38,879 nt of DNA from Elusimicrobiota bacterium (GCA_026388125.1 JAPLKJ010000190.1:1-38879); one strand, 5' to 3'. Counted from the first letter of the stretch, positions 24,356-33,823 are shown. The notes: generated by a model from the sequence alone, not told the origin. A program made the numbers and translations.

Positions 24356-25474
24356 TCAATATTTCTTTATTTTCGCCGGGTGCCTGAGCGCTATCTCGGC
24401 CGCCGTGCGCAGCGCCGTCATCTCGTCGCCGCCCGGGTAGGAGAGCACCTGCGCTATCCAGCCCACGCGCCGCTTGATCTCGGGCACCAGCACCTTGTCG
24501 TAGGCGAGCCCCCCGGTCAGCACTATCGCGTCCACCTTGCCTTCCAGCACGGTTGCCATCGCGCCTATCTCCTTGCAGATCTGGTAGCCCATCGCGTCCA
24601 CCGCCTCGCGGGCCTCCTCGCGGGTCATCTTGTCGGGGTCTATGCCGGAGCCGGGCTTGATCTCGCCGGTCAGGATATATTTTTCCAGCGCCACGCAGTC
24701 GGACGTGCCGGTATAAGCCACCAGGCCGCCGCGGCCCTTGAGCTTGAGCATCATATCAACCTGGCTGTACTTGCCGCTGAAGCACATCTTCACCAGGCCG
24801 CCGGCCGGCACGCCGCCGGAGCGCTGCGGGGTGAACGGCCCGTCGCCGTTGAGCGCGTTGTTGACGTCTATGACGCGCCCGCCCATGTGCGCCCCCACCG
24901 AGATGCCGCCGCCGCCGTGCATGACGATCAGCCGGCATTCCTCGTACGGCTTGCCCAGCTGCCGCGCCGCGTGGCGCGCGCAGCGCTTCTGGTTCAGCGC
25001 GTGAAAAATGGAGATGCGCGGGTTCTCCGGCATGCCGGAGTAGCGCGCGAGCGGCAGCATCTCGTCGACCACGACGGGATCGGCGATGAAAGCTTTTATG
25101 CCGTTGGCGCCGGCTATGTCGTGCGCAATGATACCGCCGAGGTTTGAGGAATGGTCGCCCAGCACGCCCTCGCGCAGGTCGGCCAGCAGCGCGTCGTCCA
25201 CAGCGTAGACGCCGCCCTCGATGGGCTTCACCAGGCCGCCGCGGCCGATGACCGCGTGCAGCTCCTTCACGTCCACCCCGTGTTCCTTCAGCGCCTCCAG
25301 CGCCATGCGCTTGCGCAGCTCGAACTGAGCGGTTATCTTCTCGAGTTCGTAAGGCTTCAGGTCGTCGGGGCTGTAGCGGACGGTCTTATGGAAGACCTCC
25401 TTCTCGCCGCGGAAATAACTGACTTCGTCCGAGGTGGACCCCGGGTTTATGACGAGTATGTTATAGTCGGCCAT
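24356..25474 (-). CDS. buk: Butyrate kinase
   Basis: A 372-residue acyl-phosphate kinase of the ASKHA fold. It begins with the family signature INPGSTS at residues 9-15, followed by AVIGRGGLVKP, DPVVVDEMLPLARYSG, VMHGGGGISVGAH and TGGLAYD. Butyrate kinase converts butyryl phosphate and ADP to butyrate and ATP in fermentation. Branched-chain acids such as isobutyrate are alternative substrates in many relatives. It lies 8 bases after the DUF4185-like gene and 33 bases before ptb. AGGGGAG precedes the ATG. Confidence 0.94.
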   Translation of the reverse strand: MADYNILVINPGSTSDEVSYFRGEKEVFHKTVRYSPDDLKPYELEKITAQFELRKRMALEALKEHGVDVKELHAVIGRGGLVKPIEGGVYAVDDALLADLREGVLGDHSSNLGGIIAHDIAGANGIKAFIADPVVVDEMLPLARYSGMPENPRISIFHALNQKRCARHAARQLGKPYEECRLIVMHGGGGISVGAHMGGRVIDVNNALNGDGPFTPQRSGGVPAGGLVKMCFSGKYSQVDMMLKLKGRGGLVAYTGTSDCVALEKYILTGEIKPGSGIDPDKMTREEAREAVDAMGYQICKEIGAMATVLEGKVDAIVLTGGLAYDKVLVPEIKRRVGWIAQVLSYPGGDEMTALRTAAEIALRHPAKIKKY

Positions 25475-25482
25475 GTTCTCCC

Positions 25483-26604
25483 CTATTTGAAGTTTATTTC
25501 GTACAGGTACGGCACGTTCTTCCTCTCCAGCGTGAGATAGACGGTCTGCCCCTGCCGGGCGGCGAAGACGGAGTGTTCTTTCGCGCCGTCGCAGTATTCT
25601 TCCTTTTTACAGGCCAGCAGCCGCTGGGGGCCGCTCCACGGTCCCCAGGGATAGGAGGCGGTCCTGGCCAGCACGCCGCCCGAGACCGCGTCCGTGTACA
25701 CGGCCAGGTAGCTCTTCAGGAAATCATTATAGGAGACGGAAAATTCCTCCGGCGCATTGTCCAGCACAGGCGAAGCCTCGGAAACGTCCTCCGTCCAGGA
25801 ACCGGCCGGGACTCCCAGGCTGTAGTACGAATATTTTTCCCGCGAGGAGAGGTCTTCCGGCTTTACCCTGGCCAGCACCGCGCCGTATTCCCCGGGGGCG
25901 TTCATCGCGCGGCCGTATACGTAGATCCAGCCGTCCTCGTCGGCCCATGCCGCGCTGCCGAAAGCGGGTTCGATGTCGTCCCAAAGACAATAGCCTGCGG
26001 CGCTGCGCGCTTTCTGGTAAGGGCCGCCAGGTTTTTCCGCCCAGGCCACTCCCTGTCCGACGCGGAAATAATCGTAAAGTTCGGGGCCGTAGTTGTTCAG
26101 CACCGAGTAAAAGAAATAATACCTGCCGCCAGCCGTCACGCCGGCCCTGGGCCGGAACTTGCGGGCCTGGCTGTACTCCTTCATCTCCGCGGAAAGCAGG
26201 GGCAGAGGCCAGCCGTTCTCGTCCTTAATGTAGCCCAAAGCGCCGCGCTGCGCCTCCGGGGCCGTGCTTTGCGAGATAGCGGCCGCCCCGTCCACTATCC
26301 CCCACACCGCGGCCTGGCCGTCGTCCTTCACCTCGCCCAGCCACACGTTATTGAGCAGCCACAGCACGCCGCCGTCCGGCAGGGGCAGGGTGTAATTCCC
26401 CCCCTGTCCTACGACCGCGGCGGTAGCCGCCGACTGCGTGAGCAGGGGCGTGCCGCTGGAGATCTCAAAAGGGGGCAGGGCCGTCGTTCGCTGGGCGTAG
26501 GCCGGCGCCGCGCAGAGCAGCGCCAGGAGCAGGGCGATTTTCCCCGCCGCGCGCCGCCGGCCGCGGCCGGACGTAGCGTCTAGCTTTATCATTTTAATTT
26601 TCAT
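25483..26604 (-). CDS. Secreted DUF4185-like beta-propeller protein
   Basis: From ATG 26604 the product has 373 residues with a signal peptide (KIALLLALLCAAPAYA, cleavage near 37). The mature part looks like a five-bladed propeller related to DUF4185 and GH43-type domains: AGVTAGGRYYFFYSVLN, WADEDGWIYVYGRAM, EEFSVSYNDFLKSYLAVYT, and YPWGPWSGPQRLL. Some relatives are glycosidases, but catalysis cannot be claimed here. The open frame runs upstream to 26829, but the added residues cover the AT-rich promoter region and are not protein-like. GAGAGG lies upstream of the chosen ATG. It leads the operon with buk, ptb and SEC-C, an odd partner for cytoplasmic fermentation genes. Confidence 0.8.
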   Translation of the reverse strand: MKIKMIKLDATSGRGRRRAAGKIALLLALLCAAPAYAQRTTALPPFEISSGTPLLTQSAATAAVVGQGGNYTLPLPDGGVLWLLNNVWLGEVKDDGQAAVWGIVDGAAAISQSTAPEAQRGALGYIKDENGWPLPLLSAEMKEYSQARKFRPRAGVTAGGRYYFFYSVLNNYGPELYDYFRVGQGVAWAEKPGGPYQKARSAAGYCLWDDIEPAFGSAAWADEDGWIYVYGRAMNAPGEYGAVLARVKPEDLSSREKYSYYSLGVPAGSWTEDVSEASPVLDNAPEEFSVSYNDFLKSYLAVYTDAVSGGVLARTASYPWGPWSGPQRLLACKKEEYCDGAKEHSVFAARQGQTVYLTLERKNVPYLYEINFK

Positions 26605-26786
26605 CCGCTGGTGACCTCTCGGGAATGCCGGCTGCGGAAAACGGTCAGTACAATGCGTCCGTGTAATTTGAATTATAATATAATAGAAACCGCGGGGCAT
26701 GCAACAACGCCCGCCAGACGCCTTATTTTCAGCGCCGGGGCGCGGCCGGGCCGCGGGCGGCGCGGGGCGCCGTAATATAATTGACA

Positions 26787-26814
26787 TTGATTTCTGCGAA
26801 GTTTCTGGTAAACT
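26787..26814 (+). promoter_or_regulatory. Extended -10 promoter giving a leaderless transcript of the Fn3 gene
   Basis: TTGATT at 26787-26792, 16 bases, then TGG followed by TAAACT at 26809-26814 (an extended -10). Five bases later comes ATG 26820. A consensus TTGACA at 26781 is too far (22 bases) from this -10 to be its -35. Confidence 0.45.
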
Positions 26815-26819
26815 GTAAT

Positions 26820-29800
26820 ATGCCGTCATGTGGAAAAACCATCAAGCGCCTGGCTTTAGCGGCCCTGCTGCTTTGCCCCGCGCTGACCGCATCGGCGCTG
26901 ACCGACCTGCGCCCCACCGTCTCGGACTATACCGCCAGCTCCATCACCTTCTCCTGGAACTCCTCCGGGACTTTCGTGGCGGCCATCTCCACCAATTCTA
27001 ATTTTTCCACGTTCATAGCAACCGGACCGCTGACGAGCAACACTACCACTTACACGAACCTTAACCTGAACACCACCTATTATTTCCAGGTAAAGAAGCA
27101 GTCCGAAGGCGACGCGGCCTACGCGCTGAACCGGGTCACGGTCTCCACCTGGGCCGCCGCCCCGTCAGCCCCTTACTTCGAGCCGTCCCGTTTTTCAGCG
27201 GTCTCGTCCTCCCTGGCCGTGGCCGGGCTTGGCTGGAACACGGGCGGCAACCCGGACTGGACCATTTACGAGGTGCAGTACGCCTCCAACCCCGCTTTTT
27301 CCGGGGCCCTGGCGGCCGACTATCAGCTGGCGGCGATATCCATAGACGTCGGCGGGCTCGACGCCAATACCACCTATTATTTCAGCATAAGGGCGCGCGC
27401 GTTCCGTGGCGCGTATTCTTCGTCCGCCACGGTTATTTCCACCGCCACGATGGCGCTGGAGCTTTCCGGGCTGAGGGAAACGCTGGATGAGACCAGCGTC
27501 ACGGTGAACTGGGCCCCTGTTTCTGACACCATACAGGCCCTGACCTCCGAAGGCTACCGTATACTTTATTCTGTTTCCGAACTGATGACCGGCCCGGCAG
27601 AGCGGCTGATAGCGGACGCGGCGACGTCCTCCGCCGTTCTTACCCCGCTCACCCGCAACACCACCTACTATTACAGGGCGGGCGCGCTGAACTGGAACGG
27701 CGCGGCCAAGTTCTCGGACAGGCACACCTTTACGACCCTCGCCGCGGCCCTGCTGAACTTCCAGAAGCTGTCCGTAGCCGACTACTCGGCGCGGCTGGGC
27801 TGGACGGCGCTCCCGTCCGCCCCGGTCACGGCCACCGCCGCGGGCTACAGGCTCGAGGCTTCCACCAGCGCCGCTTTCGAGACTTACCTTTCCTCCGGCA
27901 CCCCGAGCGTGCTCCTAAGCACGCTTACGGTCTCCGCGCTGGATTCGAACACCACTTATTATTTTCGGGCGGCGGCTCTGAACGCGGCGGGGAACCCCAA
28001 TTATACCGCCGTCGTAGCTTCGGTGACGCTGGCCGCGCCGATCCCTGAGAACCAGACCTACACCGTGCCGGACACCATGAGCCTCGAGGTGTTCTTCAAC
28101 CCGCTGCCGCCCGCCCCCCCCGGCATCTCCTGCGAAGGCTATCGGCTGGAGGCTTCGACCCTGCCTTTCGGCGCCGGAGGAACGGTGATATCCTCCGTTA
28201 CGCACGACAACCAGCTGGACCGGCTTGTGGTCCGGGGGCTGGCTTCGAACGCGGACTATTACCTGCGGCTGGGAACGCTTAACTGGCAGGACACTCCGAA
28301 CTACACCGACCTGGACATGACGAGGACGCTCCTGCCGCAGAGCTTTTCCCGGGCCGTCCTCGCCAGCGTGTGGCAGTCCAGCGCCGCGGCAGCATTCAGC
28401 CCCGGGGACGAAACCCCTGACGGCTTCGTGGCCGAAGCGTCCCTGTACACCTTCCCCAGCGAATTCTTCACCGGGATCTTCGCCAGCTCCGTCACCTACG
28501 ACCCGCAGGTCTCCACGCTGACCATCACGGGCCTGCCGCACAATAAGAAATTCTATTTCCGCGTGGGCGCCCTTTTCAACGGCGCAACCGTCTATCTCAA
28601 CACCACGCCGTCCCGCGGCTACACGCGCGCGCCGCCCCTGGCCGGCGTCATGGCCGGCGGGGTCTTCGCCTCCAGCGTAACCGTTACCTGGACGCCGCTG
28701 GCCTCCACGGACTCGAACCACTACCTGCTCGAAGCGGCCGCCGGAGACGATTTCTCCCCGGTGCTGTTCTTCTCCTCCACTGCGGTAAGTTCGGAGCCGG
28801 GCCTGACCATCAGCGGGCTTGAGCCGAACACCAGCTACTATTTCCGCGCCGGGACCTTCGACGAGGAAGGGGACGTCACCTATGTCGTCACCCCGGCCAC
28901 CTCCACCCTGGCCAACGCGCCGGTGCCGCGGCCCTTCGGCATCAGTCATTCCACCCTGACGCTCAACTGGCTGCCCGACTCGAACCCGCCGGACACGCTC
29001 TACCGGGCGGAGCTCGCGGATAATTCCGGGTTCCTCTCCCTCTCCTCCTCCGCCACCGTACTTACCTCAGCGACTTTCGAAGGGCTGGCTTCCAACACCC
29101 CCTACTGGTCGCGCGTTACGGCCGTCAACCGCCTCGGCCGGGAAACTCCTGCGGTGAGCTTCTCTTCCATAGCCACCGCCGCAGACTTCCCCGGCTACGC
29201 CGCCTATTCTGACGTAGGCGTCACTTCGGTCACGGTCAACTGGACCCCCGGCCTTAACCCGGCGGGGACCTCCTACCTGGTGGGCGTTTCCACGAACACT
29301 GATTTTTCCGCCGTGACAGAAACCACCACGCTCAATTACCAGGCGTCGTTCGGCGGGCTCATCTCCAACGCCAGCTACTATCTGCGCGTAGGGGCCCTGA
29401 ACCTGGACGGCCTGGCCACCGATCCGGCCACGCCGCTGGGGACCGCGCTGACCCGGCCGGCCACCGCCTATCTTTTCCCGGTCACCACGCAGACGTTCAC
29501 GGCTTTCATGATAGACGGCTTCTCCGTGAACTGGGGCGGTAACGGCAACTCGCCCCTTACGCGCTACAACGTGGAGATCTCCACCATGCCGGAGGCTTTC
29601 TTCGTCATGTACGCTTCGCGTTCCGTAACAGCAGAAACCTGCCCGTTCTCAGACCTGCCCATGAACACCACTTATTGGGCGCGCATCCAGGCCGAAGGGC
29701 AGAGCGGGCTCCTGTCCGACTTCGTCTCCACCGGCACGGCGCGCACGCTGATGGTCTCGCACCTGCACGCGGTAGCGCAGAAGGACAACACTATTTCCCT

Positions 29801-30455
29801 GGAAACGTCCTACGGCACCATCTCGGTTTACCTGCCCAGGGGCTCGCTGGGCAGCTCTACGATAATAGACCTCAGGCCGGTTTCCGTCTTCGCCCCGCCC
29901 GTTTCCGCGGTGGCGGACCTGCGGCCCACCGGCATCGGCATCTCGATAACGTACTACCCGGCCCCGCTGATCCTCAACGCCATCACCATTACGCTCCCTT
30001 ACAGGCCGGGAAGCCTCCCCGGAGGGACCGACAGGGCGAAGCTGGTCATCGCGCTTTACGACGAGATAAGCGGCATCTGGGTGCCGCTGCCTTCCGTCTC
30101 CGACACCTCCGGCAACAGGGTGGTGGCCCAGACCTGGCATTTGTCCACTTTCCAGCTGATGGAAACGGTTTCACAGACGGCCCTGTCGGAAGTCAAGATC
30201 TACCCTAACCCGTACAAACCGAACACCACGGCCGAAGTGATGCATTTCACGAATATGACCCCGTACGCCAAGGTCAGGATCTACACTTTCCTGGGCGAAC
30301 TGGTGCGCGACCTTAAAGCGGACATCAACGGCATGGCTTACTGGGACGGGCGGAACAACGCCGGAGAAAAAGCCGCCAGCGGCGTCTATATCGCTTACAT
30401 CCGCAGCAGCGACAAGAAGAAAGACAAGACTTTCAAGATCGCGCTGGAAAGATAA
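26820..30455 (+). CDS. Large fibronectin-III repeat surface protein with a C-terminal FlgD-like/type A sorting-like domain
   Basis: A 1211-residue secreted protein. Signal peptide about 1-25 (LALAALLLCPALTASA). About ten Fn3 repeats of 90-100 residues follow to roughly residue 985, each with a closing strand such as NTTYYFRAAALN, NTTYYYRAGALN, NTSYYFRAGTFD or NASYYLRVGALN. A ZU5-like/beta segment (about 990-1120; SLETSYGTISVYLPRGSL) precedes the last 88 residues: EVKIYPNPYKPN, KVRIYTFLGELVRDL, YWDGRNNAGEKAASGVYIAY, ending TFKIALER. This C-terminal domain resembles type A type-IX secretion signals and FlgD Ig-like domains. ATG 26820 is preferred over an in-frame TTG at 26781. A PorV-like gene follows 63 bases later, suggesting joint export or anchoring. 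Confidence 0.88.
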   Translation: MPSCGKTIKRLALAALLLCPALTASALTDLRPTVSDYTASSITFSWNSSGTFVAAISTNSNFSTFIATGPLTSNTTTYTNLNLNTTYYFQVKKQSEGDAAYALNRVTVSTWAAAPSAPYFEPSRFSAVSSSLAVAGLGWNTGGNPDWTIYEVQYASNPAFSGALAADYQLAAISIDVGGLDANTTYYFSIRARAFRGAYSSSATVISTATMALELSGLRETLDETSVTVNWAPVSDTIQALTSEGYRILYSVSELMTGPAERLIADAATSSAVLTPLTRNTTYYYRAGALNWNGAAKFSDRHTFTTLAAALLNFQKLSVADYSARLGWTALPSAPVTATAAGYRLEASTSAAFETYLSSGTPSVLLSTLTVSALDSNTTYYFRAAALNAAGNPNYTAVVASVTLAAPIPENQTYTVPDTMSLEVFFNPLPPAPPGISCEGYRLEASTLPFGAGGTVISSVTHDNQLDRLVVRGLASNADYYLRLGTLNWQDTPNYTDLDMTRTLLPQSFSRAVLASVWQSSAAAAFSPGDETPDGFVAEASLYTFPSEFFTGIFASSVTYDPQVSTLTITGLPHNKKFYFRVGALFNGATVYLNTTPSRGYTRAPPLAGVMAGGVFASSVTVTWTPLASTDSNHYLLEAAAGDDFSPVLFFSSTAVSSEPGLTISGLEPNTSYYFRAGTFDEEGDVTYVVTPATSTLANAPVPRPFGISHSTLTLNWLPDSNPPDTLYRAELADNSGFLSLSSSATVLTSATFEGLASNTPYWSRVTAVNRLGRETPAVSFSSIATAADFPGYAAYSDVGVTSVTVNWTPGLNPAGTSYLVGVSTNTDFSAVTETTTLNYQASFGGLISNASYYLRVGALNLDGLATDPATPLGTALTRPATAYLFPVTTQTFTAFMIDGFSVNWGGNGNSPLTRYNVEISTMPEAFFVMYASRSVTAETCPFSDLPMNTTYWARIQAEGQSGLLSDFVSTGTARTLMVSHLHAVAQKDNTISLETSYGTISVYLPRGSLGSSTIIDLRPVSVFAPPVSAVADLRPTGIGISITYYPAPLILNAITITLPYRPGSLPGGTDRAKLVIALYDEISGIWVPLPSVSDTSGNRVVAQTWHLSTFQLMETVSQTALSEVKIYPNPYKPNTTAEVMHFTNMTPYAKVRIYTFLGELVRDLKADINGMAYWDGRNNAGEKAASGVYIAYIRSSDKKKDKTFKIALER

Positions 30456-30489
30456 AGGGCTCGGAGATCAAGAATAGAGGATCCGGGGT

Positions 30490-30515
30490 CGGAAGTCGGG
30501 GACGGAAGACGGGAG
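30490..30515 (+). repeat. Imperfect 13-base tandem repeat before the PorV-like gene
   Basis: Two adjacent units, CGGAAGTCGGGGA and CGGAAGACGGGAG, match at 10 of 13 bases. The second contains the GGGAG ribosome site of the next gene. It may be chance in purine-rich leader DNA. Confidence 0.4.
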
Positions 30516-30518
30516 CTT

Positions 30519-31526
30519 ATGAAAGGACCGAAGAAAAGGTGCGCGGGCACATTCGCGGCTTTACTGCCGTGGCTGCTGCTCTGCGCCCCGCTGTGCCCGG
30601 GCCGGGCGGCCGCCAGCAGCTTCAGCTCCGACTCGGCCGGTACGGCCGGGGTGCAATTCCTTAAGATCGCCTCCGGGGCGCGGGGCGCGGGGCTGGGCGA
30701 GGCCTATTCCGCGTTCGTCGACGACGCTTTCGCGCTGGACTGGAACCCGGCGGGCCTGATAAACATAGAGGCCCAGTCCCTGGTCTTCATGCACGCGCCA
30801 TACCTGGCCGAGACCTACGTGGACTACTTCGCCTACGCCGAGAAGGCCGGCGAGGTGGGCGCCTGGGGCGTGTCCGGCAAGTACATGAATTTCGGCGAGC
30901 TGCGCCATACGGATTCCAGCGGCTTCGACATGGGGGCGTTCACCCCGTACGACATGTCCATGAGCGTCGGGCTCGCCTGCTATATCACGGGGTTCAACAA
31001 GGACCCCGACGAGCGTTTCGTGCTGGGCGCCACCGGCAAGTTCGTGCGCTCGAAGATAATTTCCGCCGACAGCACTCTTTCCGCGGATATAGGCCTGCTG
31101 ACCCCGCTGATGCTGGACAAGACCTTCCGCATGGCGCTTACGGCGCAGAACATCATGGGGACGCTGCGCTTCGACAAAGAGGAGACCCAGCTGCCGCTCG
31201 TCCTGCGGCTGGGCAGCCTCATCAGCCTCTCCAAATATCTAAATATTACCGCCGATATCGTGGCGGCGCGCGACTACCTGCCTTACCTGGCCGCCGGCAG
31301 CGAGGCGCGGATCCGCGCCTACGAGGATATGGACCTTTTCCTGCGCGCGGGCTTCAACACGCGCGCGGTGAGCGACACTTCCGGCGCCCGCAACGTCACC
31401 TTCGGCGCGGGGCTGCGCTTCAGCGGCTACCGCCTGGATTACGCTTTTTCCCCTTTCGGCGTGCTGGGCTCGGCGCACCGGATCTCTATTTCCATGATCT
31501 TCAGCAGCCCGCAGTACAGGCGCTGA
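30519..31526 (+). CDS. PorV/PorQ-family outer-membrane beta-barrel protein
   Basis: A 335-residue protein with a signal peptide (about 1-31). The mature start shows the family signature: AGVQFLKIASGARGAGLGEA, then FALDWNPAGL and LVFMHAPYLAETYVDY. Alternating strands continue to a C-terminal ISISMIF typical of outer-membrane barrels. In Bacteroidota PorV (LptO) brings type IX secretion substrates to the attachment complex; many relatives in other phyla are uncharacterised. GGGAG precedes the ATG. It follows the Fn3 protein in the same direction, which carries a C-terminal sorting-like domain. It ends 6 bases before the convergent transporter gene, with no visible terminator. Confidence 0.88.
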   Translation: MKGPKKRCAGTFAALLPWLLLCAPLCPGRAAASSFSSDSAGTAGVQFLKIASGARGAGLGEAYSAFVDDAFALDWNPAGLINIEAQSLVFMHAPYLAETYVDYFAYAEKAGEVGAWGVSGKYMNFGELRHTDSSGFDMGAFTPYDMSMSVGLACYITGFNKDPDERFVLGATGKFVRSKIISADSTLSADIGLLTPLMLDKTFRMALTAQNIMGTLRFDKEETQLPLVLRLGSLISLSKYLNITADIVAARDYLPYLAAGSEARIRAYEDMDLFLRAGFNTRAVSDTSGARNVTFGAGLRFSGYRLDYAFSPFGVLGSAHRISISMIFSSPQYRR

Positions 31527-31532
31527 GACAGC

Positions 31533-32783
31533 CTACCCCCCGGCCGCGGTCCGGTTCTTCGAAGTAAGGGGGAAAGAAATAATAAACCACGCGGAAGAGA
31601 AGGCCAGCCCAAGCGCCGGATAGAAGTTCGGCGCCACGGTCCCCGCCGCCTTGAGCGCGGACACCCAGGTGGCAGTAAGCCCCTTTGCGAACCGGTAGGT
31701 GAAGGCGTCCGCCACCTGCTTGGCGCGGTAGCGCGTATCGTAGGAGAACGGGATATAGAGCGTCTCCTTGGACGCCCTGAAGATGGAATAGTCCATGCCC
31801 TTGAACAGCAGCAGCGCCGCGGAAGCCACGCCCAGCGCCGGGTAGACGAACAGCAGCAGGCAGGTGACTATATGCACGGCGGGGATGGCGGTGAGTATGC
31901 CGCGCCGCGGTATATAGCGCAGCAGCAGCGGGGTCAGCAGGAACTGCATCGAGAACGAGAAAACGTTCACGTACATCCAGAAATGGCCGAAATAAGCGGT
32001 GCGCTGGTCTTTCAGCGGCATATAGTCCTGCACCAGCTGCGTCCAGCGGAAATCCAGCGCCGTGGCCACTACCTGCGCGGAGAAGATGATGAAAGCGATA
32101 TACAGCACGGTCCGGTTCTCGGCCAGTATGCTCAGGTGCAGGTGGCCTTTTTTACCGCCGGCCTCGTCCGCCGCCGGCTTGGGCTCCCCGGCGTTGTTGT
32201 AGCCTATCCAGAACAGGACGACGGCCGGGAGGATGACCGCGGCGGAGAAAGAGATAAAGATCTCCGTGCCCAGGCCCACCGCGAACCGGCCCAGCAGGTA
32301 GCCGCCGGCCAGCGACCCCAGCGCGCCCAGCCCGGCCACGGGGCCGTTGAACACCTTCCCCTCCTCGTCCTTCAGCACGCTGTTTATGAAGGACCAGTAC
32401 TGCTCTGAAATGATCACCACATAGGATTCCTTGAACACCAGCAGCAGGAAGGCCAGCCACCTGCCGGCATGCCCCAGGCCCAGCCAGGCCAGGAAAAAGA
32501 AGGCGGCGCTGCCCAGCATCGAGACGGCCATGGCCTTCTTGGCGCCCGCCGCCGAGAGCAGGCGGCCGTAGCCGTAGATCATGGCGGCCATCATGAACGG
32601 CACGCAGGCTATGGCGTAGGGCTTGGCCCCGGCGCCGAACTGGTCGATGAAAATGGATTCCGCCGGCGAGCGGATGAACTCGTAACCGCAGAACAGGAAA
32701 GAGGCCGAAAGCCCGGCCATAAAAACGGCGCCGGCCACGTGCCTGCCCCGTTCGGTCTTAAGCGCGGCGTGTAGTGTGGACAT
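31533..32783 (-). CDS. TLC (ATP/ADP translocase)-related membrane transporter
   Basis: A 416-residue polytopic protein with about 11-12 transmembrane segments. It resembles the nucleotide-transporter (TLC) branch of the MFS: SEQYWSFINSVLKDEEGK followed by a glycine-rich helix, and especially RASKETLYIPFSYDTRYRAK with KE at 339-340 then DAFTYRFAKGL, close to the conserved KExLYIPL region. Characterised TLC proteins exchange ATP for ADP in intracellular parasites and plastids; free-living bacteria have relatives of unknown substrate. It is shorter than typical ~500-residue carriers. The upstream gene on the same strand is the broken aminopeptidase. Substrate not determinable. Confidence 0.72.
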   Translation of the reverse strand: MSTLHAALKTERGRHVAGAVFMAGLSASFLFCGYEFIRSPAESIFIDQFGAGAKPYAIACVPFMMAAMIYGYGRLLSAAGAKKAMAVSMLGSAAFFFLAWLGLGHAGRWLAFLLLVFKESYVVIISEQYWSFINSVLKDEEGKVFNGPVAGLGALGSLAGGYLLGRFAVGLGTEIFISFSAAVILPAVVLFWIGYNNAGEPKPAADEAGGKKGHLHLSILAENRTVLYIAFIIFSAQVVATALDFRWTQLVQDYMPLKDQRTAYFGHFWMYVNVFSFSMQFLLTPLLLRYIPRRGILTAIPAVHIVTCLLLFVYPALGVASAALLLFKGMDYSIFRASKETLYIPFSYDTRYRAKQVADAFTYRFAKGLTATWVSALKAAGTVAPNFYPALGLAFSSAWFIISFPLTSKNRTAAGG

Positions 32784-32834
32784 AGCTGCACGGGCTGGAC
32801 TGCGGCTGGCTGACCTTCCGGCGGCCGGGCGCGG

Positions 32835-33823
32835 TCAGCACTTGAACTGGCCTTTCTCGTATAGCGTGATCTTTTTGCCGCTCTTCAGCGTCGCGGTCAC
32901 TTTCTTGTCTTCGGTGTTTATCAGGTCCCAGTGCACGGCCGAGCTGTTGTAGCCGAGCTTCTCTTTCTTTTCCTTCGTGAGCTTCGAGATGGCGCCCGCG
33001 TAGGTGTCCGAGTAGGAACTGCCGATGGCCACGTGGCAGTTGCCGTATTTGCCGCCATGGTTCTCGTCGAACAGCGTGTCGGCCATGAATTTGTCTCTGG
33101 CGAAGTGAAGATCTCGAACGACGGGATATTGTGCCCGCTTATCCCGAGGAATTTGCGCATCTCGCCCATCTTCACCTCAAGGTCCATGGAGCGCGACTCC
33201 GTACGGATCACGTCTATGTTCAGGCCGTTAAGCCATTTCTTTATGGCCGTGGAATTTTTATAGACCTCGGCCCATTTTTTGGCCGGGTTTTTTTCGTCAA
33301 GGAAACAGGCCCTGGCTATCTGCCGGGCGTATTCCTTCACGGACAGCCTGGCCTGGCGGGCCAGCTCCGCGGTGGGGTAGGTGCACAGCGTCCAGCCGAA
33401 TTTGCCGCGCTCCTCGTTCTTCGTCATGATGTCGCGCAGCGTTTTGCGGGTTATGGCCACCTGCGCCTGGCGCCGGGTATCTATGCCTTTAAGGTGCGTC
33501 AGCGACGCCGGCGCGGTTATGTAGATATTGCCGTTCAGCGCGCCGAACAGCTCCTTTTCCCCCGCCGGCAGGAAGGCGCGCTGACCCTCGTCGGAAAACT
33601 CGTAGAAGTCGCGCTCCAGCCGGGGGCTGGGCATGAACCGGAAAACCACGTTGCGGCCGGCCTGCACGAGCTTGCGGTGCACCACCTCGCCGAGCTCCCG
33701 GCCTTCCAGGTCGCAGCGCACGAGCACGGTGTCGTACCTGGCGGAGCCGGGGCGGGCCGTGGTCAGTCCCCAGATAAGCGTATCCGCGTATTTCTCCAGC
33801 TGAACCTTAGTATAAATGCTCAT
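32835..33823 (-). pseudogene. M29 (AmpS-type) aminopeptidase broken by an internal out-of-frame deletion
   Basis: From ATG 33823 (with AAGGAG upstream) the first ~240 codons match an M29 metallo-aminopeptidase up to GHNIPSFEIFTSP. In this family about 70-80 further residues, including metal-binding glutamates of the GEF region, precede the next block. Here the sequence jumps at about 33092-33102 directly to KFMADTLFDENHGGKYGNCH in another frame, which then continues normally (YSDTYAG, VHWDLINTEDKK) to a stop at 32835. The original frame instead runs out as a 50-residue basic, threonine-rich tail to 32921. So the central segment is lost, the frame is shifted, and activity is very unlikely. A misassembly cannot be excluded. 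Confidence 0.85.

Noticed and set aside
26781-26786. Consensus TTGACA as the -35 of the Fn3 gene
   Set aside because: No acceptable -10 lies 16-18 bases downstream; TTGATT at 26787 fits the extended -10 better.
26605-26829. Extended N-terminus of the DUF4185-like protein
   Set aside because: It would place 75 unstructured residues before a perfect signal peptide and would overlap the Fn3 gene start.
26900-29750. Tandem DNA repeats or a CRISPR-like array
   Set aside because: The periodicity is at protein level (Fn3 units of 90-100 codons); DNA units have diverged and have no constant repeat.
32835-33086. A separate 83-residue gene
   Set aside because: It is the displaced C-terminal part of the M29 aminopeptidase; its apparent start is an internal methionine of the conserved MADTLFDEN block.
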